From assembly GCA_903857495.1 (NCBI GenBank), contig CAIOFF010000013.1, positions 1 to 50,766 of the forward strand: DNA of 50,766 nt, read 5' to 3'. Both the position numbers and the translations under genes were made by a program. The notes beneath the pieces were generated by a model. The model made no database searches. It was not told where the DNA came from and saw only the letters and a list, made by a program, of their open reading frames with translations. Of the stretch, positions 17,046 to 25,092 are shown piece after piece (positions within the stretch are counted from its first letter, which is position 1; every line of letters starts with the position of its first letter). Source of the DNA: an uncultured Holophagaceae bacterium (GTDB lineage Bacteria; Acidobacteriota; Holophagae; Holophagales; Holophagaceae).

Positions 17046-18272
17046 CTAGCCGATCCGGAGGGTGGGAACGGCCGTGACGAACTGCCCCCCCCACTCGCGG
17101 GCATAGGCCAGCTGCGCCACCACCTCCTCGCGGAGGTTCCAGGGAAGGATGACGATGAAATCGGGTCGAAGCTCCGTAAGGGCTGCTTCGGGAAGGATGG
17201 GGATGCGGCTCCCAGGCAGGAACCGACCCTGCTTGGCGGGGTTCCGGTCCACCACGAAGGGGAGGAGGTCGGGCCGCACCCCTGCGTAGTTGAGGAGGGT
17301 GTTGCCTTTGGCGGCAGCCCCATAGCCGGCAACCGTCTTTCCAGAGCTCTGGACTTCCAGGAGGAAAGACAGGAAGGCGTTCTTGATCTCATCTGCTTTC
17401 GGCTGAAAGGCGGCGTAGAAGGCCCCGTCCCGCATCCCTGCCCGGGCCTCCAACTCCAGACAAGCCGAGAGCCGCGCGGAAGCCTGCCTCGAGCCCCTGC
17501 CCTTCTTCTGGACATAGACCCGGAGGCTGCCGCCGTGCGTCGTCAGCTGTTCAAGGTCGAAGGGGGCCAGGCCATTTTGATCAAAAATCCCAAGCAGGGC
17601 GGTCATGGACAGGTAGGAGAAGTGCTCGTGGTAGACCGTGTCGAACTGGGCGTTCCGGATCAGTTCGAGCAGGTGCGGGAACTCGAAGGTGGCGACGCCT
17701 TCCGGCTTCAGGAGTTCCGCCACACCGAGGAGGAAATCGTTGATCTCCGGAACGTGGGCCAGGACATTGTTGGCCACAATCAGGTCTGCCTGCCTGCCGG
17801 AAACAGCCAGGCTTGAGCCGAGTTCCTGGGTGAAGAAGGCCTGGATGATCTCGACCCCCTTGGCGCGGGCGGCCAGGGCGGTGTTGGCGGTGGGCTCGAT
17901 GCCCAGGCAGGGAATGCCCCGGCGCTTCACGTACTGCAGCAGGTAGCCATCATTGGCGGCGAGCTCGACGACCAGGGACTCACCCCCCAGGTTGAACCGT
18001 TCAACCATGACCTGAACGTAGTCCTCGGCGTGCTTCAACCAGGTTTCCGAGTAGGAGCTGAAGTAGGCATAGTCGGCGGTGAACAAGGCCCCCGCATCGA
18101 CCACATCCTCGGTCTGGACCAGCCAGCAGCGGGTGCAGACTAGCACCTTGAGTGGAAACCAGAGCTCAGGGTCATGCAGGGTCTGAGCCGTCAGGTAGGC
18201 ATTGGAGTGGGGTGCCGAACCCAGGTCGAGAAAGGGCTCCTTCAACTCGGCATGGCAGTGGCGGCAATTCAT
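17046..18272 (-). CDS. Sugar C-methyltransferase (TylCIII/NovU type)
   Basis: The 408-residue protein has the three-part C-methyltransferase layout. First is a zinc-binding N-terminus (CRHCH and VCTRCWLVQ). Next is a SAM domain with VVELAANDGYLLQYVKRRG and GIEPTAN near residues 98-125, and the signature YHEHFSYLS. Last is a C-terminal Rossmann-like domain (VAGYGAAAKGNTLLNYAG). Characterised relatives methylate C3 of NDP-4-keto-deoxysugars. It overlaps the RmlC-like gene by ATGA and sits between it and the SDR, giving a short pathway in gene order. Confidence 0.9.
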   Translation of the reverse strand: MNCRHCHAELKEPFLDLGSAPHSNAYLTAQTLHDPELWFPLKVLVCTRCWLVQTEDVVDAGALFTADYAYFSSYSETWLKHAEDYVQVMVERFNLGGESLVVELAANDGYLLQYVKRRGIPCLGIEPTANTALAARAKGVEIIQAFFTQELGSSLAVSGRQADLIVANNVLAHVPEINDFLLGVAELLKPEGVATFEFPHLLELIRNAQFDTVYHEHFSYLSMTALLGIFDQNGLAPFDLEQLTTHGGSLRVYVQKKGRGSRQASARLSACLELEARAGMRDGAFYAAFQPKADEIKNAFLSFLLEVQSSGKTVAGYGAAAKGNTLLNYAGVRPDLLPFVVDRNPAKQGRFLPGSRIPILPEAALTELRPDFIVILPWNLREEVVAQLAYAREWGGQFVTAVPTLRIG

Positions 18273-18835
18273 AGGGAGATCCCCGGGAAATGAGCTGGGA
18301 GGAAGGCCCAGGCCTGATCCCGCTCCGAGATTTCACCGATCCTGCGGGGCCACGAGATATTCAATCGGGGCTCCTCGGGATGAATCCCTCCCTCCGCTTC
18401 GGGATGATGGGACTCGGAGTGCAGGTAGACCAGCTCGCAGTCATCGGTCAGAGCCTGGAAGCCATGGGCAAAACCCTGGGGAATGACGAGGCTGGTGTGG
18501 TTCGTCTCGGACAGGACAACCCCCTGCCAGGACAGGAAGGTCGGAGAGTCCTTGCGCAGATCCACAGCTACGTCGTAGACCTCGCCCCGAAGACAAGTCA
18601 CCACCTTGATCTCCGCATGCGGTGGATGCTGGAAGTGGAGTCCCCGAATGGTCCCCTGGCGCCTGGTGTGCGTGTGGTTGATCTGGCTCACAGGATGCGG
18701 GAATCCAGCTTCCCTGAACACCTCCGAACAGAACAGGCGGGAGAAGGATCCCCGGTGATCCTCGAGGACCCATCTCTGGATGAGTTTCAATCCAGGAAGG
18801 GTTCCGTCGCTGAGGTCGAACCTAGGAGACGCCAT
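18269..18835 (-). CDS. rfbC: dTDP-4-dehydrorhamnose 3,5-epimerase-like (RmlC/RfbC)
   Basis: This 188-residue cupin shows the RmlC core: LEDHRGSFSRLF at the start, TIRGLHFQHPPHAEIKVV with the catalytic His, GEVYDVAVDLRKDSPTF, and VIPQGFAHGFQAL. Toward the C-terminus LVYLHSESHHPEAEGGIHP occupies the place where RmlC has its second Tyr region. A His stands where a Tyr is usual, so the enzyme may epimerise only one carbon (inference). With rfbF upstream the substrate may be a CDP- rather than a dTDP-sugar. Confidence 0.85.
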   Translation of the reverse strand: MASPRFDLSDGTLPGLKLIQRWVLEDHRGSFSRLFCSEVFREAGFPHPVSQINHTHTRRQGTIRGLHFQHPPHAEIKVVTCLRGEVYDVAVDLRKDSPTFLSWQGVVLSETNHTSLVIPQGFAHGFQALTDDCELVYLHSESHHPEAEGGIHPEEPRLNISWPRRIGEISERDQAWAFLPAHFPGISL

Positions 18836-18934
18836 GGCCAGCCACCGGTGGTTTGGGCCATTCGGAGTAATCCTGAATCTGGCCCAGGGTGAATTCGGTC
18901 ATGTCCAGCCACCTCAAGTATCCGTTGGGGCGAC

Positions 18935-19708
18935 TCAATCCCAGGTTTTCCACGGAGCCATTCCTTGCTGCCATAGGGCTTCCAGTTGGTTCTTGTCCCG
19001 GAGCGTATCCATGGGCTGCCAGAATCCATGATGCTTGAAGGCCATGAGCTCACCTTTCGAGGCCAGCCGGGCCAGGGGCTCGCCTTCCCAGGAAGTGGAG
19101 TCATCCGCGATGTCCTGGAGGCATTCGGGCGAGAGCGCGAAGAAGCCCCCGTTGATCCACCCTCCATCCCCGAGTGGTTTTTCAATGAATCCTTGCACGC
19201 TCTCCCCTGCGAGTGCCAGGGACCCGTAGCGGCCTGGAGGCTGCACCGCGGTGACCGTGGCCCTCTTGCCATGGGAGCCGTGGAAATCCAGAAGGGCTTT
19301 GATGTTGATATCGGAGACGCCATCACCGTAGGTCAGGCAGAAGCAGGTCTCCTTCTCCACATAGGGAGCGATCCGCTTGAGGCGCCCGCCCGTCATCGTG
19401 TCGGCGCCCGTGTCCACAAGGGTGACGCGCCAAGGTTCGGCATGTTTTTCATGCACTTCCATCTGGTTTTCCTGGAAATCGAAGGTGACGTCGCTCATGT
19501 GAAGGAAGTAGTTTGAGAAGTATTCTTTGATCATGTAGCCCTTGAAGCCAAGACAGACGATGAAGTCATTCATCCCGTAATAGGAGTACATCTTCATGAT
19601 GTGCCAGAGGATGGGTCGGCCGCCGATCTCGATCATCGGTTTTGGCTTCAGGTGGGTCTCTTCGCTCAATCGGGTCCCAAGCCCGCCAGCGAGAATGACG
19701 ACTTTCAT
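18935..19708 (-). CDS. rfbF: Glucose-1-phosphate cytidylyltransferase
   Basis: The 257-residue length and motifs match RfbF: VVILAGGLGTRLSEETHLKP is the nucleotide-binding signature, GGRPILWHIMKMYSYYG is highly characteristic of RfbF, and LTYGDGVSDINIKALL, INGGFFAL and HHGFWQPMDTLRDK follow. It makes CDP-glucose from CTP and glucose-1-phosphate, the entry to CDP-deoxysugars. The CDP-glucose 4,6-dehydratase (rfbG) that usually follows is not in this window. A 99-nt gap separates it from the RmlC-like gene. Its start overlaps the OGT-like gene stop by ATGA. Confidence 0.93.
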   Translation of the reverse strand: MKVVILAGGLGTRLSEETHLKPKPMIEIGGRPILWHIMKMYSYYGMNDFIVCLGFKGYMIKEYFSNYFLHMSDVTFDFQENQMEVHEKHAEPWRVTLVDTGADTMTGGRLKRIAPYVEKETCFCLTYGDGVSDINIKALLDFHGSHGKRATVTAVQPPGRYGSLALAGESVQGFIEKPLGDGGWINGGFFALSPECLQDIADDSTSWEGEPLARLASKGELMAFKHHGFWQPMDTLRDKNQLEALWQQGMAPWKTWD

Positions 19709-21576
19709 GATTGATCCCCCGGTTCCATGGTAGACGGACCCTCAACTACGTCACGGGCAGAGGAGCCATTCTTGCTCCAGTGTTCAAACATCACGCGGTA
19801 GGCCGCCTCGAAATCGTGGGCGAAGCCCGGCCCATCCATTAGGGGGGAGTTCAGCATTCGTTCCCGCATTCCCAACCGGAGAGCCTTCAGGGCCTGCCCA
19901 TCGCCCGCGAACTGGCAGGCCTTGGCGAGGTATTCCTTCTCGCTGTGGGCCACCCATTCGGGCAGTCCGAGGTTCATCAGCATGCCCGTCCCCAGTCGGC
20001 CCACCGGCGGACGACTGGCGAGGGTCAGCGCAGGAACACCCATCCACAGGGCATCCATGAGCATGGTGCCCCCGCTGTGGGGGAAGCTGTCCAGGAGGAT
20101 GTCGATGTCATTCAAGCCCTCAAAGATGTTAGGACTGTTCCGCAGGATCACCCGCTCGGTGTCCACACCGTGCTGCGCTAAAAAGCCTCGGTAGTGGTCC
20201 TGGGTCCTGGGATCGTCGAAGGGGGGGTAGTCGAGAATAAGCTTCGCCTCCGGGAGTCGCTTCAGGATCTCCCCCCAGACCCTGAAGGTCCGGTGGCTCA
20301 ACCGCTCGGTGCGTCCCGTGTAGCCGAAGGTGACGAACCCGTTGCGTAGGCAGGGCGAAGCCACGACGTCCGGGGCATCCACCTTCGGCTGAAACACAAG
20401 GAAGGAGTGGGGGAGCCGGACGATGGTCTCGCGGGCCAGGGTGCCTTCGGGGGCGACATGGGGATCAAAGAGCGCGTAGTCCATGGCCTTCAGACCCGTG
20501 GTCCAGGCCGAACCCAGCCAGGTGGCCTGAATGGGCGCCGGTTTCAGAGCGAACAGACCCAACCGGTCGTCCAACATGTGGCCACACAAGTCGACGAGGA
20601 TATCGATGCCATCCGCCCGCACCAGCTCAGCCGCTGCCTCGTCGTCGAGTTGCCGGATGTCCCGCCAGTGCTCGAACTGTTCTCGGAACAGACCGGTCCA
20701 GGCGACCTCGTGTTCCACATTGGAATAGGCGAACAACTCAAAGGAATTACGGTCATGGTGCTGGAATAGGGGCCAGAAATAGAAGCGTCCCGTGTGTTTC
20801 CTGAAGTCGGGTGAGACATAGCCGATGCGGAGGCGGCGGTTCGGGTTGCGATCATGGGACAGGAAGTCCTCCCGGGGCTCTGGGAACCGGTCCCCCCAGC
20901 GCACGAACTCGCTGTAGATCTCCTCCGCACTGAGGTCGGGATGATAGGAGTAGCAGTAGAGACGCTGTTCCCAGATCACCGGATGAACACTTAGAGCCTC
21001 GAACGCGCGGTCGCTCTCCTTCACAACATCAGCATATTTGGACTGCTTACCTAGAATGTTGGAAAGGAGCTGCCGCATTTCCATAAAATCCGGCTTGAAC
21101 CTCAATGCCCTGCGGCACACCTCCTCAGCCTCCACGAGTCGACCAACTTGGGAGAGCACAAACTCCATGGATTGGTTCGCCTTGTAGTGGGTGGGATCGA
21201 TCGCCAGGGCCGCACGGTAGCTCTCAAGAGCCTCCTCGACCAGCCCCTGCTTTCGAAAAGCATTGCCTAGAAAGCAGTGAGCGTTGGTAAACCATGGATT
21301 TAGCACCAAGGCCTTCTGGTAACTAGCTCTTGCCTCCTCAAGCCGACCCTCCAACTCCAGGGCGACCCCAAGGTTGCAATGGAATTCTGAATCATCGGGC
21401 AGGAGGCTCGCCGCCCGCTCCAGGGCGGGAATGGCCGGCTTGCCCTGGGCATGGAGGGCGAGGCCGAGGACATGCCAGCCTTGTCCTGAATGGGGGAATT
21501 CCTCCACCAGAACTTTGGCCTCGGCTTCAACCTCCACATGCTTTCCCTCATCGAACAGGGTGTTCAGTCGATTCAA
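19705..21576 (-). CDS. TPR-containing OGT-like (GT41/SPINDLY) glycosyltransferase 1
   Basis: About 240 N-terminal residues are TPR repeats (for example LHAQGKPAIPALERAASLLP and RLEEARASYQKALVLNP). The GT41 catalytic domain starts at RLRIGYVSPDFRKHTG, whose His (about 261) matches the O-GlcNAc transferase active-site His. DILVDLCGHM, IQATWLGSAWTTGLKAMDY and SGGTMLMDALWMGVPALT follow. Such enzymes transfer sugars to Ser/Thr of proteins. Beside the flagellin genes, flagellin is the likely acceptor. The TTG at 21576 is the annotated start, but AAAGGAGG stands 5 nt before an in-frame CTG at 21606. It heads the rfbF operon with a second copy upstream. Confidence 0.9.
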   Translation of the reverse strand: MNRLNTLFDEGKHVEVEAEAKVLVEEFPHSGQGWHVLGLALHAQGKPAIPALERAASLLPDDSEFHCNLGVALELEGRLEEARASYQKALVLNPWFTNAHCFLGNAFRKQGLVEEALESYRAALAIDPTHYKANQSMEFVLSQVGRLVEAEEVCRRALRFKPDFMEMRQLLSNILGKQSKYADVVKESDRAFEALSVHPVIWEQRLYCYSYHPDLSAEEIYSEFVRWGDRFPEPREDFLSHDRNPNRRLRIGYVSPDFRKHTGRFYFWPLFQHHDRNSFELFAYSNVEHEVAWTGLFREQFEHWRDIRQLDDEAAAELVRADGIDILVDLCGHMLDDRLGLFALKPAPIQATWLGSAWTTGLKAMDYALFDPHVAPEGTLARETIVRLPHSFLVFQPKVDAPDVVASPCLRNGFVTFGYTGRTERLSHRTFRVWGEILKRLPEAKLILDYPPFDDPRTQDHYRGFLAQHGVDTERVILRNSPNIFEGLNDIDILLDSFPHSGGTMLMDALWMGVPALTLASRPPVGRLGTGMLMNLGLPEWVAHSEKEYLAKACQFAGDGQALKALRLGMRERMLNSPLMDGPGFAHDFEAAYRVMFEHWSKNGSSARDVVEGPSTMEPGDQS

Positions 21577-21642
21577 GGCCTCGACAGGAGCCCCAGTATC
21601 GCTCAGAAAAACCTCCTTTCCTCGATCCCAAAAGGGAAGGTG

Positions 21643-23454
21643 TCAGGCACCAATCCAGCGTTCGAACATTGCACGGTAGGCCGACTCAACACCACGGGCA
21701 AAGCCCGGCCCATCCGTCAGGGGGGAGTCGAGCATACGTTCCCGCATTCCCAGCCGGAGCTCCTTCAAGGTCTGGCCATCACCCGCGAGCTGGCAGGCCT
21801 TGTCGATGAATTCTTCCTCGCTGTAGGCCACCCATTCAGGCAGTCCGAGGTTCATCAGCATGCCCAATCCCAGTCGGCCCACCGGCGGGCGGCTGGCGAG
21901 AGTTATGAAAGGTACCCCCATCCAAAGGGCATCCATGAGCATGGTGCCCCCACCATGGGGGAAGCTGTCCAGGAGGATGTCGATGTCGTTAAGGCCCTCG
22001 AATATTTTCGGACTATTCCGCATGATCACCCGCTCCGTGTCCACACCGTGCTGCGCAAGAAAGGCTCGGTAGTGGTCCTGAGTCCTGGGGTCGGAGAAGG
22101 GAAGGAAGTCCAGAATCAGCTTCGCCTCCGGGAGTCGATTCAGGATCTCCCCCCAGACCCTGAAGATCCGGTGGTTCAGCCGCTCGGTGCGCCCCGTGTA
22201 GCCAAAGGTGACGAATCCGTTTTTCAGGCAAGGCGGCGCCACGAGGTCCGGGGCATCCACTTTCGGCTGGAACACCATGAAGGAGTAGGGAAGCCGGACG
22301 ATGGTCTCGCTGGTCAGGGTGCCTTCGGGGGCGACATGGGGATCAAAAATCACGTAGTCCATGGTCTTCAGCCCGGTGGTCCAGGCAGATCCCAACCAGA
22401 AAGCCTGGATGGGCGCCGGCTTCAAGGCAAACAGGCCCAACCGTTGGCCTTCCATGTGGCCACACAGGTCCACGAGGATATCAATGCCATCCGCCCGGAC
22501 TAGGTCAGCCACCGCCTGATCATCGAGGCGCCGAATGTCCCGCCAGTGCTCGAACTGTTCTCGGAACAGGCCGGTCCAGGCCACCTCGTGTTCAACATTG
22601 GAATAGGCGAACAGTTCAATGGAATTACGGTCATGGTACTGAAGTAATGGCCAGAAATAGAAGCGTCCCGTATGCTTCCTGAAGTCGGGTGAGACATAGC
22701 CGATGCGGAGGCGGCGGTTCGGGTTGCGGTCATGGGACGAGAAGTCCACCTGGGGCTCGGGAAACCGGTTCCCCCAGCGCACGAACTCGCTGTAGATCTC
22801 TGTTGCACTGAGGTCGGGGTGATAGGAAAAGCAGTAAAGGTGCTGCTCCCAAATCGCTGGATCGACACTCGGCGCTTCGAGCGCGCGCTCGCTTTCCATC
22901 ACGACGTCTGCATACTTGGACATATAAGCGAGGGTGTTGGAGAGGAGCTGCCGGACCTCCGCGTAGTCCGGCTTGAACTTCAGGGTCCTGCGGCACAGTT
23001 CCTCGGCTTCCACGAGTCGGCCAAGTCGGGTAAGTCCCTCCTGAAGGCGCTGGGGCGCCCCATAGTGGGTGGGATCGATCGCCAGGGCCGCACGGTGGCT
23101 CTCAAGCGCCTCCTCGAACTGTCCGAGCTTTCGCAAGGCAGCTCCAAGGTAGCAATGGGCGTTGGGGAACCAGGGGTTCAGCACCAAGGCCTGCTGGTAG
23201 CTGGCGACTGCCTCCTCGAAACGGTCCTCCAAGGCCAGGGCGACCCCCAGGTTGTAGTGGGCCACTGAATCATCGGGCAGGAGGCTCACTGCCCGCTCCA
23301 GGGCGTGAATGGCTGGCTTGCCCTGGGCATGCAAGGCGTGACCAAGGACCTGCCAGGCCTTCCCTGAGAGGGGGAACGCCTCCAACAAGGCATGAGCCTG
23401 CGCTTCCGCCTCCATAGACCTTCCCTCGTTGAGCAGGGCGATCAGTCGATTCAA
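21643..23454 (-). CDS. TPR-containing OGT-like (GT41/SPINDLY) glycosyltransferase 2
   Basis: This is a close tandem paralogue of the glycosyltransferase at 19705, with the same TPR array and the same catalytic motifs (RLRIGYVSPDFRKHTGRFYF, DILVDLCGHM, SGGTMLMD without the first Ser: HGGGTMLMDALWMG). The catalytic halves are nearly identical and the TPR parts differ more, so they may choose different acceptors. The frame is open to 23532. By alignment with copy 1, starts at TTG 23454 or CTG 23484 are preferred, and the latter follows GGGGG at 5 nt. It is transcribed divergently from the flagellin genes, likely from the shared 285-bp region. Confidence 0.9.
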   Translation of the reverse strand: MNRLIALLNEGRSMEAEAQAHALLEAFPLSGKAWQVLGHALHAQGKPAIHALERAVSLLPDDSVAHYNLGVALALEDRFEEAVASYQQALVLNPWFPNAHCYLGAALRKLGQFEEALESHRAALAIDPTHYGAPQRLQEGLTRLGRLVEAEELCRRTLKFKPDYAEVRQLLSNTLAYMSKYADVVMESERALEAPSVDPAIWEQHLYCFSYHPDLSATEIYSEFVRWGNRFPEPQVDFSSHDRNPNRRLRIGYVSPDFRKHTGRFYFWPLLQYHDRNSIELFAYSNVEHEVAWTGLFREQFEHWRDIRRLDDQAVADLVRADGIDILVDLCGHMEGQRLGLFALKPAPIQAFWLGSAWTTGLKTMDYVIFDPHVAPEGTLTSETIVRLPYSFMVFQPKVDAPDLVAPPCLKNGFVTFGYTGRTERLNHRIFRVWGEILNRLPEAKLILDFLPFSDPRTQDHYRAFLAQHGVDTERVIMRNSPKIFEGLNDIDILLDSFPHGGGTMLMDALWMGVPFITLASRPPVGRLGLGMLMNLGLPEWVAYSEEEFIDKACQLAGDGQTLKELRLGMRERMLDSPLTDGPGFARGVESAYRAMFERWIGA

Positions 23455-23667
23455 GATCTCGGCTGGAACTGCAGTCTCGCTCAGAAAAACCCCCTGTGCT
23501 TGATGCCCAATTGGAAGGCAACTAGGTAGCAATTTTCACGCAAGCAATACCTGGGCCATCTATTTCCGAAAGACCTATATGTAATTCAGTATGCCGAGGC
23601 ATGGTGCGGTGGCTCCAGCGATTTTTGCCTAGCAGGCAGAACCCAGCGCCTGGTCCCAGAAAAAAAT

Positions 23668-23694
23668 TAAAGGTTTTCGATTTCGAGCCCGAAG
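23668..23694 (+). promoter_or_regulatory. Weak candidate sigma-28 promoter for flagellin 1
   Basis: TAAA-N15-GCCCGAAG keeps the FliA -35 and spacing, but only half of the -10 bases match GCCGATAA. It lies 76 nt before the start codon and upstream of the leader hairpin, which is where a promoter would be expected. Confidence 0.3.
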
Positions 23695-23728
23695 AAGGGG
23701 GGGTCGGGAGGATTTCCCCCCGCGACAT

Positions 23729-23764
23729 GGCAGCACGGATGCTGCCCAACCAACTTCACGGAGG
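23729..23764 (+). promoter_or_regulatory. Flagellin 1 leader: hairpin plus SD, CsrA-like site
   Basis: GGCAGCA (23729-23735), loop CGGA, TGCTGCC (23740-23746) is a perfect 7-bp hairpin. Thirteen nucleotides later comes GGAGG (23760-23764), then ATG at 23770. The loop presents ACGGAT, and the ribosome site also reads CACGGAGG, so two GGA-centred CsrA-type sites can be seen. The third stem pair is C-G here and T-A in the other two flagellin leaders, a compensatory change. Confidence 0.65.
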
Positions 23765-23769
23765 AAGTC

Positions 23770-24369
23770 ATGGTAACCATTCTGAGCAACGTCGCCGCTC
23801 TGGCCGCCAGTCGCCAATTGGGCGTCAGCAAGATCGGCTTGACGACTGCCATCACCCGGCTCACCACGGGTCGGCGTGTCAACAACGCCATGGACGATGC
23901 AGCCAGCCTCACGCAAGGCAACACCTACCAGGCCAACGCGCGGGATGCCGCTGCATCGGTCGTGACCGATCAGGCCAACTACTTCATTGCCCTCAACAAT
24001 GACGGCCCGAACCTGCAGAAGACCCAGGATGCCTATCGGATGGCCGAGTTGGAGGGCGGTGGCAACACGGCCACGACGGAATACACCAACCTTGTGGCCC
24101 TTAATGGAGCCTCTTCGACCGCCGCTCTTGCGGCCATCGCCACTTCTCAGGCCACCAATGGTGCCTCCATGTCTTCCGCGCTGAGCAAAGCGCAGACCCA
24201 CGGGATCGCCGCTGAAACGAATCAGGGCATCGCCGATGCCTACCTGGGCGCTGACATGGGGGCCGAAATGGCGAACCTGACCAAATACCAGATCCTCATG
24301 CAGGCGGGCACCAGTGCCCTGAACAACGCGAACCAGTCGGCGCAGACCGTCATGGGCCTCTTCCGGTAA
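23770..24369 (+). CDS. fliC: Short flagellin 1
   Basis: At 199 residues this is a minimal flagellin. The N-terminal D0/D1 helix SNVAALAASRQLGVSKIGLT, then ITRLTTGRRVNNAMDDAA, parallels the usual NVAAL...LSSGLRINSAKDDAA. The C-terminal helix (MANLTKYQILMQAGTSALNN, then ANQSAQTVMGLFR) is the flagellin D0 end. Almost nothing is left for D2/D3: the middle is a short Gly/Thr/Ser-rich turn (GGGNTATTEYTN) that offers Ser/Thr for O-glycosylation. GGAGG precedes ATG 23770. It is first of three tandem near-identical copies. Confidence 0.92.
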   Translation: MVTILSNVAALAASRQLGVSKIGLTTAITRLTTGRRVNNAMDDAASLTQGNTYQANARDAAASVVTDQANYFIALNNDGPNLQKTQDAYRMAELEGGGNTATTEYTNLVALNGASSTAALAAIATSQATNGASMSSALSKAQTHGIAAETNQGIADAYLGADMGAEMANLTKYQILMQAGTSALNNANQSAQTVMGLFR

Positions 24370-24389
24370 GACCGTAATCTTCTCAACCC

Positions 24390-24426
24390 GGTAGCACGGA
24401 TGCTACCTAACCATTATCATGGAGGA
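24390..24426 (+). promoter_or_regulatory. Flagellin 2 leader: conserved hairpin plus SD
   Basis: GGTAGCA (24390-24396), loop CGGA, TGCTACC (24401-24407), a 13-nt linker TAACCATTATCAT, then GGAGGA (24421-24426) and ATG at 24431. Layout and loop equal those of flagellin 1, and stem pair 3 is T-A instead of C-G. The ribosome site overlaps an upstream in-frame ATG at 24419 that is therefore unlikely to be the start. Confidence 0.65.
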
Positions 24427-24430
24427 TAGT

Positions 24431-25033
24431 ATGGTTACCATTCTTAGCAACGTTGCTGCCCTGGCCGCTAGCCGCCAGTTGGGCGTCAGCAAAATCGGCC
24501 TCACCACGGCCATCACCCGCCTAACCACGGGTCGGCGTGTCAACAACGCCATGGACGATGCGGCTAGCCTCACGCAAGGTAATACGTATGAGGCCGCCGC
24601 GCGCAACGCCGCCGCATCAGTCGTGACCGATCAGGCCAACTACTTCATTGCCCTCAACAATGACGGCCCGAACCTCCAGAAGACCCAGGATGCCTATCGG
24701 ATGGCCGAGCTCGAGGGCGGTGGCAATACGGCCACGACGGAATACACCAACCTCAAGGGCACTGCGGGCGGAACCGATTCGACCGCCGCTCTTGCAGCCA
24801 TCGCCACCTCTCAGGCCACCAATGGTGCCTCCATGTCTTCCGCGCTGAGCAAGGCGCAGACTCACGGGATCGCCGCAGAAACGAATCAGGGCATCTCGGA
24901 TGCCTACCTGGGCGCAGACATGGGTGCTGAAATGGCGAACCTGACCAAGTATCAGATTCTCATGCAGGCGGGCACCAGTGCCCTGAACAACGCGAACCAG
25001 TCGGCGCAGACCGTCATGGGCCTCTTCAAGTAA
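24431..25033 (+). CDS. fliC: Short flagellin 2
   Basis: This 200-residue paralogue of flagellin 1 is nearly identical in both terminal helical regions. It differs in the central turn, which reads TNLKGTAGGTDSTAALAA in place of TNLVALNGASSTAALAA, and in a few substitutions near residue 60. Start ATG 24431 aligns with MVTILSNVAAL of copy 1. The central turn is the expected surface-exposed part and the likely glycan site, so the copies may carry different glycan densities (inference). Confidence 0.92.
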   Translation: MVTILSNVAALAASRQLGVSKIGLTTAITRLTTGRRVNNAMDDAASLTQGNTYEAAARNAAASVVTDQANYFIALNNDGPNLQKTQDAYRMAELEGGGNTATTEYTNLKGTAGGTDSTAALAAIATSQATNGASMSSALSKAQTHGIAAETNQGISDAYLGADMGAEMANLTKYQILMQAGTSALNNANQSAQTVMGLFK

Positions 25034-25051
25034 CAAGTATTCCCTCGACCC

Positions 25052-25088
25052 GGTAGCACGGAAGCTACCTAACCAGTATCATGGAGGA
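25052..25088 (+). promoter_or_regulatory. Flagellin 3 leader: conserved hairpin plus SD
   Basis: GGTAGC (25052-25057), loop ACGGAA, GCTACC (25064-25069), a 13-nt linker TAACCAGTATCAT, then GGAGGA (25083-25088) and ATG at 25093. The stem is one pair shorter because the closing A-T became A-A, so the GGA stays in an enlarged loop. Linker length is the same in all three leaders. Confidence 0.65.
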
Positions 25089-25092
25089 TAGT

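Larger units (their letters stand above)
23485..23769. other. Divergent control region, OGT operon and flagellins
   Basis: This stretch must carry the promoters of the minus-strand glycosylation operon and the plus-strand flagellin cluster. A weak FliA-type candidate for the flagellins is TAAA (23668-23671), 15 nt, GCCCGAAG (23687-23694). The flagellin leader hairpin lies at 23729-23746. The minus-strand promoter was not identified. Confidence 0.4.

Noticed and set aside
21639-21651. GGTGTCAGGCACC imperfect palindrome at the end of OGT-like gene 2
   Set aside because: It resembles a short repeat seen in many genomes, but only one instance is in the window, and the stem is four pairs, so I do not call a repeat element.
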